A stretch of DNA of 64,000 nucleotides from Micromonospora purpureochromogenes. Lineage in GTDB: Bacteria > Actinomycetota > Actinomycetes > Mycobacteriales > Micromonosporaceae. Each line of letters begins with the position of its first letter. Position 1 is the stretch's first letter. Shown piece after piece: positions 59,472-64,000 of this stretch. The notes beneath the pieces are model-generated. The model was given only the letters and a program-made list of their open reading frames with translations. It was not told the DNA's origin and searched no databases. A program made the position numbers and the translations under genes. The stretch lies in assembly GCF_900091515.1 (NCBI RefSeq), contig NZ_LT607410.1, positions 310,001-374,000 of the forward strand, given 5' to 3'.

Positions 59472-59711
59472 GTGGCAGCGCTGGCAGTCCTGGGGCTCGG
59501 GTGCCTCAGCGGGGAGCCGATGAACCCACCAAAGCTTGCTCCTGAGGTGCGGTGCGAATCATGGCAGGAGGCCCTCGCGGGCGAGTCGGATCTTGTTACC
59601 TCTTCGGGAGGGGACGCCACGAGGATGCGCATGGCCGTCACTGTGGATTCTGTAACCGGATGTGTCGTGTCGGTGCGGCACTGGCGTGAACCGGAGCATC
59701 CAGTTGACTGA
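59472..59711 (+). CDS. Possible small lipoprotein-like protein
   Basis: 79 residues from GTG 59472. Begins VAALAVLGLGCLSGEPMNPP, a short hydrophobic start with a lipobox-like LGLGC, then a small domain (RCESWQEALAGESDLVTSSG, DSVTGCVVSVRHWREPEHPV). The N-terminal charge is missing, so the true start may be disrupted. Low confidence. Confidence 0.3.
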   Translation: MAALAVLGLGCLSGEPMNPPKLAPEVRCESWQEALAGESDLVTSSGGDATRMRMAVTVDSVTGCVVSVRHWREPEHPVD

Positions 59712-59714
59712 AGC

Positions 59715-59848
59715 GGATCTCCTCGTCGGGCAGTCGTAGACCATCCAGCCTCCCCGGACGGGGACAAGGTGGAGCCCCCTACCGGACGTACGACCTTGGC
59801 CCCGTCCGGGGAGGCTGGTAGCCCTTGTGGTGCCCGACGAGGGGATCC
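59715..59848. repeat. 134-bp nested palindrome
   Basis: Outer arms 59715-59732 and 59831-59848 match at 17 of 18; inner arms CCAGCCTCCCCGGACGGGG (59745-59763) and its exact complement (59800-59818); innermost CAAGGT/ACCTTG. The two gaps between arms are both 12 bp, so the whole is symmetric. One arm resembles 739-800. Probably two inverted copies of one element-borne sequence, able to form a very stable hairpin or cruciform. Confidence 0.75.
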
Positions 59849-60002
59849 ACGGCTGATCTCTGAGGAGGGCCGGGGTTCGGGGCAGAGCCCCGAGGTCTTC
59901 TGATCCTGTGACTTCCGAGCGTGGCCGGCCGGCCCGGCCGATGCCGGCCGGAGGTCGCCAGCAGGCCGGGGCCGGGCCGGCGCGGCCCGCTTGCGGGCCG
60001 CC

Positions 60003-60235
60003 TTGATGATCTGACCTTTCACGATCTGCGGCACACCGGGCAGACCCTTGCCGCGCAGACTGGCGCGACCCTGGCCGACCTGATGAAGCGGCTCGGGCAC
60101 TCATCCATGGCGGCGGCTCGCCGGTACCTGCACGCCGTCGATGGGCGTGACCGTGAGATCGCCAAGGCCCTGTCGGAACTCGCCGCGCACGGTGATGTCG
60201 CACGGCTGCCCCGGCACATCACGATGCGGAGCTAA
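60003..60235 (+). pseudogene. C-terminal remnant of a tyrosine integrase (element A)
   Basis: Reads DDLTFHDLRHTGQTLAAQTG (HxLRHTG box), ADLMKRLGHSSMAAARRYLH (GH motif and catalytic Tyr), and ends VARLPRHITMRS with TAA. The N-terminal two thirds are missing; the break is next to a perfect 20-bp palindrome GCGGCCCGCTTGCGGGCCGC (59982-60001). It lies 61 bp before the right att copy, the normal place for such an integrase. Confidence 0.8.
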
Positions 60236-60295
60236 TCGCATGACCGATCGCACGGCAGCCTCCGGCGGCTTCCTGACCTGCGGAAATGCGGGTGC

Positions 60296-60358
60296 CTGAA
60301 AATCGGAAGGTCGGCGGTTCGACCCCGCCCCTGGCCACATAGCCTTTCGCCGGGCTAC
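60296..60358 (+). repeat. tRNA-Phe attachment site, copy 2
   Basis: Exact copy of 57774-57836 without the 5' half of the tRNA. It separates elements A and B. Confidence 0.85.
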
Positions 60359-60360
60359 TA

Positions 60361-60400
60361 GAGCGCCGACCAGCGGAAACGCCGGTCGGCGCTCTTGCTT
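60361..60400 (+). terminator. Duplicated terminator hairpin
   Basis: GAGCGCCGACC (60361-60371) and GGTCGGCGCTC (60384-60394), same stem and loop as 57839, followed by TTGCTTTG. Confidence 0.7.
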
Positions 60401-60690
60401 TGCGCCCCGGAGGTCCACCTGTCCGGTCTGCCCCTCGTTGACCCCGGAATCCCTCTGCTGCCCGTCCCTTGTTGCACGGGGACTGCACGGCCCCTCGTCA
60501 CCCCGGTCGGCCGGGAGAGCGTCGCCGACCCCTGCCTTGCAAAGATCAAGCCTGGTGTCGCCTGGCGTCGGCTACTGCGGTTGACCTGCTCGCCCCGTCG
60601 GCTCCCGTCGATGTATGACCGGCTTGGTCTGCTGGCTTGGCGGCACGGATGGCTGTACAACCACACCGTTGCGTCTGACATGATCACGAC

Positions 60691-60840
60691 GTGCCCGAGC
60701 CCGCCGACGGCAGTCCGCCTACGGAGCCGTCTGCGCCGACGGCGCGGAAAGAACTGCCCGCACTACTCGTGCTGCTGCTCGCATCGGCCGTTCTGCTGGC
60801 GCTGTCTTTCGGCTGTGCCGCCTTGTGGCTGTACAACTAA
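60691..60840 (+). CDS. 49-residue single-pass membrane protein
   Basis: From GTG 60691 to TAA. A Pro-rich acidic start (PEPADGSPPTEPSAPTARKE) is followed by one long hydrophobic helix (LPALLVLLLASAVLLALSF) and ends CAALWLYN. Such tiny proteins are typical of element cargo. It overlaps no other gene. No ribosome binding site is obvious. Confidence 0.5.
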   Translation: MPEPADGSPPTEPSAPTARKELPALLVLLLASAVLLALSFGCAALWLYN

Positions 60841-60872
60841 CTGGCCGTCTGTTGCGCTGGACCCGGAGCGTC

Positions 60873-60995
60873 AGCTTGGAAGAGCGCGCTCAACCGGCCG
60901 AGATGCCCGAAACGCTGCTCGCTGCGGCTGGCCCGGTTACCTTTCGTGCCCGCTCGGACCGCTGGCCCTCGCGGCTACTGGCCCGTGGACGGCCC
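60873..60995 (+). repeat. Degenerate coding remnant, copy C
   Basis: Reads VSLEERAQPAEMPETLLAAA and, after a frame change, GYWPVDG. Related to 163-270 and 59236-59355. Confidence 0.4.
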
Positions 60996-61021
60996 CGTGC
61001 TGGCTTGCGATGGCTCATTGG

Positions 61022-61645
61022 CTATGGCGGTATGACCTTTACCTTGGGCCATCGTCTGCTGGGCTCGTGGCGAGCAAGGCGGGATCGTGACAGCTCGAGG
61101 GTCACTCTGTGCAGGTTGCGCCGCCATGTGCCGCTGAGCAGGTCGTCCAGCCCCAGCGGGGCGCAGACGTGCAGTGTCTCGGCAGAGTCGAGGCGGACGG
61201 CGACACAGGTAGCGGTTTCGGGCCAGGTGGCCACGGCATCGGCTATGGAGCGGAGTGCGTCGACAGGTCCAGTGCCGAACACGCGCTCGTACCAGATGTG
61301 CACCGCGGCTTGGTTGGTCGCCTCCCACGGGACCGCCGGCTGGTGGCGTCGGAGAAGCTCGGTTGCCGCGACGTCGTTGCCCGGGGTGAGATCGTTCGCG
61401 TCGAAGAATGCAACGTCGACGTCCCGGACGTCCTGGGGGTTGAAGCCGCCTCCATACCGTTGGCTCCACACGAGATCCCGCAGAACGCCCGCCCCTACCC
61501 AAGCGTCCGGTAGACCAGCTTCCCGCACGGTCGTCAGCACGTTGAGTAGCCACGGACACGATGCGATCAGGTCGGCCAACTCGGCTGCCTGCGGACCTCG
61601 CGGCTCGACTGCTAGCGGCAATGGTCCCCCCAGGTACGCCCGCAC
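61022..61645 (-). CDS. Nucleotidyltransferase-family protein (DUF925-like)
   Basis: 207 residues. LPDAWVGAGVLRDLVWSQRY and VRDVDVAFFDANDLTPGND carry the minimal nucleotidyltransferase pattern (Gly pair, then DxD). Then VPWEATNQAAVHIWYERVFG and ATWPETATCVAVRLDSAETL are family motifs. Substrate unknown. It stands alone in element B, opposite to the flanking small genes. Confidence 0.85.
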   Translation of the reverse strand: MRAYLGGPLPLAVEPRGPQAAELADLIASCPWLLNVLTTVREAGLPDAWVGAGVLRDLVWSQRYGGGFNPQDVRDVDVAFFDANDLTPGNDVAATELLRRHQPAVPWEATNQAAVHIWYERVFGTGPVDALRSIADAVATWPETATCVAVRLDSAETLHVCAPLGLDDLLSGTWRRNLHRVTLELSRSRLARHEPSRRWPKVKVIPP

Positions 61646-61657
61646 CCCGGTACGGCC

Positions 61658-61948
61658 TTGAGGTCATCGGCGCGAGTCCTCGATCGGCCGGCGCCAGATC
61701 GCTTCCCACTGGGTCCACTGTCCTGGGGCGGGTGGTGTGCGCTCGATGCTGTCAGCTCTGAACTCGCCAAACCCACCGACCCCGACGTAGCGCCCCTCGG
61801 CCACCGGGTCCTCCGCGCGATATCCGAAGGCATCCAGTGGCGCGCCCAACTCGACGCCGCAAGACGCGCCGCCGTCGCGCCCGACGTTTCGGCAACAGGC
61901 TCCGATGATGCGACCAGGAAGGAGGCCACCGGGTGGAGCAGCTGCTGA
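61658..61948 (+). CDS. Possible small gene upstream of xis
   Basis: Frame to stop 61946-61948 encodes a helical C-terminal half (PLGHRVLRAISEGIQWRAQL, DAARRAAVAPDVSATGS). The stop overlaps the xis start in the manner of coupled element genes. The real start is unclear and the N-terminal part may be non-coding. No family recognised. Confidence 0.35.
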   Translation: MRSSARVLDRPAPDRFPLGPLSWGGWCALDAVSSELAKPTDPDVAPLGHRVLRAISEGIQWRAQLDAARRAAVAPDVSATGSDDATRKEATGWSSC

Positions 61949-62144
61949 CGGTCAAGGAAGCTGCGGCCCGCCTCGGTACGACCGAGCGCTTCCCCCGCCG
62001 GCTCCTCGCCGAGCGCCCATCCGGTACGTCAAGCTCGGCGGTCACCACGTCCGCATCCCCGAGACGGCCCTCGCGGAGTTCATCGCCGCCGGCACGGTAG
62101 AGCCGGTCACCGTCGCGTGGTCGGCCGGTAGGGCGGTGGCCTGA
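61933..62144 (+). pseudogene. xis: Excisionase-type DNA-binding protein, frameshifted (element B)
   Basis: From GTG 61933: VEQLLTVKEAAARLGTTERF, PRRLLAER, a MerR/excisionase-like winged helix. One base is missing near 62016-62018; the next frame continues IRYVKLGGHHVRIPETALAE to AVA and TGA 62142-62144. Restored length is about 70 residues. The integrase that should follow is reduced to its last codons. Confidence 0.7.
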
Positions 62145-62182
62145 TGGCAAGACTGCCCCGGCACATCACGATGCGCAGCTAG
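62144..62182 (+). pseudogene. Last 12 codons of an integrase (element B)
   Basis: Encodes MARLPRHITMRS and TAG. The final 11 residues equal the end of the integrase remnant of element A (ARLPRHITMRS at 60203-60235). An internal deletion joined the xis stop to this tail. Confidence 0.65.
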
Positions 62183-62189
62183 TCGATGG

Positions 62190-62516
62190 CTAGTCCCGCC
62201 GCAGGACGAACCATCCCACCGCAACGACGAGGAGGAGCAGTGCTACCGCGAACAGGGCCCTTCCGACCAGGTAGGGCATGGGGATGAGAAACGGTGCTTG
62301 CTGGATCAGCAGGCTCGCGCCGAGCAGCGCCTGGCTGCCGCCAATGCGGACGGGCTGGGACCGCTGGCTCGCCGGCAGGCGCGCAACCCGCACCCAGGCC
62401 ACGGGAAACCGTCGCGACACGGCGACGCGCACGCCGAGTACGAGCACGAAGAGGCTGACGACCACGATGACGAGACGGCCGGCCAGCAGCAATGGGTCCG
62501 TGTCACTCGGGCTCAT
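62190..62516 (-). CDS. Small three-helix membrane protein
   Basis: 108 residues. Hydrophobic segments LLAGRLVIVVVSLFVLVLGV, a middle LLGASLLIQQAPFLIPMPYL, and LVGRALFAVALLLLVVAVGW with a basic C-terminal RRD. No family recognised. It is at the chromosomal side of element B and divergent from the ArsR gene. Confidence 0.6.
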   Translation of the reverse strand: MSPSDTDPLLLAGRLVIVVVSLFVLVLGVRVAVSRRFPVAWVRVARLPASQRSQPVRIGGSQALLGASLLIQQAPFLIPMPYLVGRALFAVALLLLVVAVGWFVLRRD

Positions 62517-62629
62517 GCGGCCATCATTGACGCGGTGTCAAGGTCGCCCTTGAGAGCCGGCCGTCCCGGCATCCCGCCCGTGTTGGCGTGATTTGCAATT
62601 CGATCGCCGAATCTGGCTATCATCACGCT

Positions 62630-62989
62630 ATGGCGATTGATTGCGCTCCCGGGCTGGCCCCAGCAGTGGCGTTGTTCCGGTCTCTCGGCGACCCGACCCG
62701 GCTGGCCATCCTGCGCCGGATCGCGACCGGGGAGGCTCGGGTGGTGGACCTGACCGGCGAGCTGGGGTTGGCGCAATCGACGGTGTCGAAGCACCTGGCG
62801 TGTCTTCGTGACTGTGGGCTGATCGACTATCGGGCCGAGGGCCGCCAGTCGTTCTACGCCCTGACGCGGCCGGAGCTCCTGGACCTGCTGCGCTCGGCCG
62901 AACAGCTCCTCGCCGCGACGGGCGAGGCGGTCGCCCTGTGCCCGACCTACGGGACACCCGCCGGATCCCCGGCGGAGGTGAGCGCGTGA
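62630..62989 (+). CDS. ArsR/SmtB-family metal sensor, CmtR-like
   Basis: 119 residues from ATG 62630. Winged helix: ALFRSLGDPTRLAILRRIAT, VVDLTGELGLAQSTVSKHLA, then CLRDCGLIDYRAEGRQSFYA. The two Cys in ACLRDCGL are spaced as Cys57 and Cys61 of Mycobacterium CmtR, and a third Cys (VALCPTYGT) is where Cys102 sits, so Cd(II)/Pb(II) sensing is likely. An imperfect inverted repeat (ATTCGATCGCCGAAT) lies 25 bp upstream as operator candidate. Its stop overlaps the exporter start. Confidence 0.88.
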   Translation: MAIDCAPGLAPAVALFRSLGDPTRLAILRRIATGEARVVDLTGELGLAQSTVSKHLACLRDCGLIDYRAEGRQSFYALTRPELLDLLRSAEQLLAATGEAVALCPTYGTPAGSPAEVSA

Positions 62990-63681
62990 GCGCCTCGCTC
63001 CTGACCTCCGAGCGTCGGGCGGTGCTGTCCCGGCGCAGCCTCTGGCTGGCCTACGCCACCGCCGGCTACAACCTGCTGGAGGGCCTGGTCGCCATCGCCG
63101 CCGGCGCTGCCGCCTCGTCGACGGCGCTGATCGGCTTCGGCCTGGACTCGTTCGTCGAGGTGTCCAGCGCGGCCGTGCTGATCTGGCAGTTCCGCTCTCG
63201 GGTGCCCGAGGATCGGGAACGCCTGGCGCTGCGGCTCATCGGCGCATCGTTCTTCGCCCTCGCAGCCTGGGTGACCATCGACGCCGTCCGCTCGCTGCTG
63301 GCCGGCGGCGACGCCGACGCCAGCCCGGTGGGGATCGGCCTCGCCGTGGCGTCCCTGCTGGTGATGCCGCTCCTGGTGGCGGCCAAGCGGCGCACCGGAC
63401 GGGAACTCGGCTCGGCAACGGTCATGGCCGACTCGACCCAGACCATGCTCTGCACCTACCTCTCCGCGGTGCTGCTCGTCGGCCTGGTCCTCAACGCCGC
63501 CTGGGGTTGGTCATGGGCCGACCCGATCGCCGCGCTCGTCATCGCCGTAGTCGCGGTCAAGGAAGGCATCGAAGCCTGGCGGGGTGAACACTGCGACGAC
63601 TGCGCACCCCTGCCTGCCATCGACGCCACCAGCCAAGCTTCGAGCTGCGCCGATGGCTGCTGCACCGACCGGAAGGCGTGA
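62986..63681 (+). CDS. CDF-type cation efflux protein
   Basis: 231 residues from GTG 62986 (GTGA overlap). Six hydrophobic helices. Metal-site Asp in ALIGFGLDSFVEVSSAAV (helix II) and in ATVMADSTQTMLCTYLSA (helix V). The C-terminal cytoplasmic part is short and Cys-rich (GEHCDDCAPL, then SSCADGCCTDRKA) instead of the usual CDF domain. It exports divalent metal from the cell in exchange for protons, under the CmtR-like sensor. Confidence 0.88.
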   Translation: MSASLLTSERRAVLSRRSLWLAYATAGYNLLEGLVAIAAGAAASSTALIGFGLDSFVEVSSAAVLIWQFRSRVPEDRERLALRLIGASFFALAAWVTIDAVRSLLAGGDADASPVGIGLAVASLLVMPLLVAAKRRTGRELGSATVMADSTQTMLCTYLSAVLLVGLVLNAAWGWSWADPIAALVIAVVAVKEGIEAWRGEHCDDCAPLPAIDATSQASSCADGCCTDRKA

Positions 63682-63862
63682 CCGGAACGTCGTCGAATGC
63701 CAGACCGACGATTCCTCCTGCAATTCCGGTGAAAAGCCGCAGCAACAATTGCCAACGTGTCACGATCTTGACAAAAATTCGTTGCCAATGCGGCGCACCC
63801 TTCTGCTGGTGGCGGCAGATGACGATTGTCGGTGGGTCGCGCAAATCGCCGTCACAGGAAGG

Positions 63863-63887
63863 CGACGATCGATCAGACGGATCGTCG
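63863..63887. promoter_or_regulatory. Inverted repeat before last gene
   Basis: CGACGATC (63863-63870) and GATCGTCG (63880-63887) with a 9-nt spacer, 14 bp before the ATG at 63902. Operator or hairpin; no regulator known. Confidence 0.4.
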
Positions 63888-63901
63888 GTCTAGCCTGTGC
63901 G

Positions 63902-64000
63902 CATGGACGGCGGGCTGACCTACGAACGACTGGCGCGGCTGGGCGTCCATCGATGGTGGATGCCTCCGGTTGGTCTGGCGGCGGCGGTGTCGGTAGCCGC
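63902..64000 (+). CDS. Start of a membrane protein (3' end outside window)
   Basis: ATG 63902 opens a frame of at least 33 residues: DGGLTYERLARLGVHRWWMP then a hydrophobic VGLAAAVSVA. The start resembles N-termini of CPBP-type intramembrane proteases or other integral membrane proteins, but too little is visible to name it. Confidence 0.45.

Larger units (their letters stand above)
57816..60358. mobile_element. Decayed integrative element A behind tRNA-Phe
   Basis: About 2.5 kb between the two 63-bp repeats. It holds an exonuclease-family gene, a small lipoprotein-like frame, a long palindrome and an integrase C-terminal remnant next to the right repeat. No xis, rep or transfer gene remains. 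Confidence 0.65.
60359..62182. mobile_element. Decayed integrative element B, tandem to element A
   Basis: Begins with a diverged copy of the left end of element A and ends with a frameshifted xis and a 12-codon integrase tail. Cargo: a tiny membrane protein, a nucleotidyltransferase-family gene and an unknown gene. No third att copy is seen to its right. Confidence 0.6.

Overview
The sequence is high-GC throughout and reads as the chromosome of an actinomycete, most likely a Micromonospora or close relative. The family assignment is an inference from gene content: an AICE-type integrase/Xis/Rep module, a Tad pilus operon, a SAM-methyltransferase of the DUF574 type, a carotenoid cluster and B12-controlled ribonucleotide reductase. 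No database search was possible.

Region 1 (about 1-13,300) is accessory DNA. A 38-bp copy of a tRNA 3' end lies at 1044-1081 and again at 12872-12909. Just inside each copy is the same 21-bp repeat (1136-1156 and 12772-12792), as expected of integrase arm sites. The bounded 11.9-kb element keeps an overlapping int-xis-rep module, a GntR regulator and three small AICE-type genes. xis and rep carry single-base frame breaks and no FtsK-like transfer gene is visible. Its middle holds an IS110-family element with a structured 5' leader, a GMC oxidoreductase with a TetR regulator, an IS5-family element, and a PIN-like gene broken by an IS end and a nonsense codon. A second att-like site (11349) and an integrase tail (12975) point to repeated integration at the same locus.

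Region 2 (13,200-28,600) is mostly ordinary chromosome: a phosphatase, a MerR/DoxX pair, and a surface-signalling group of two secreted proteins, a receptor Ser/Thr kinase and an FHA-HTH protein. The kinase ectodomain resembles one of the secreted proteins. A methyltransferase, a GNAT enzyme, a GH65 phosphorylase and a PAP2 phosphatase follow.

Region 3 (27,600-38,100) is a Tad/Flp pilus locus: a divergent prepilin peptidase, then a tightly overlapping run lipoprotein - secreted protein - CpaB - TadZ - TadA - TadB - TadC - Flp-like - TadE - TadE2 - TadG-like - LysM.

Region 4 (38,100-50,700) includes a Rieske protein, an ECF sigma operon, and a class I ribonucleotide reductase operon preceded by paired NrdR boxes and a cobalamin riboswitch. 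Both reductase genes are out of frame; the beta gene has lost about 10 bp that should encode a metal-ligand glutamate. A second cobalamin riboswitch precedes bluB.

Region 5 (51,000-56,400) is a carotenoid cluster (crtB divergent from crtE-crtI-idi) ending in a MerR regulator with a B12-binding-like domain. A C-terminal photolyase remnant lies beyond crtB. B12 therefore recurs: two riboswitches, one lower-ligand biosynthesis gene and one candidate B12 light sensor.

Region 6 (57,400-62,200) has tRNA-Glu, tRNA-Asp and tRNA-Phe genes. The 3' end of tRNA-Phe is repeated perfectly over 63 bp at 60296, and two decayed related elements stand in tandem behind it, with integrase and xis remnants and small cargo genes. 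The window ends with a CmtR-like sensor and CDF cation exporter operon and the start of one more gene.
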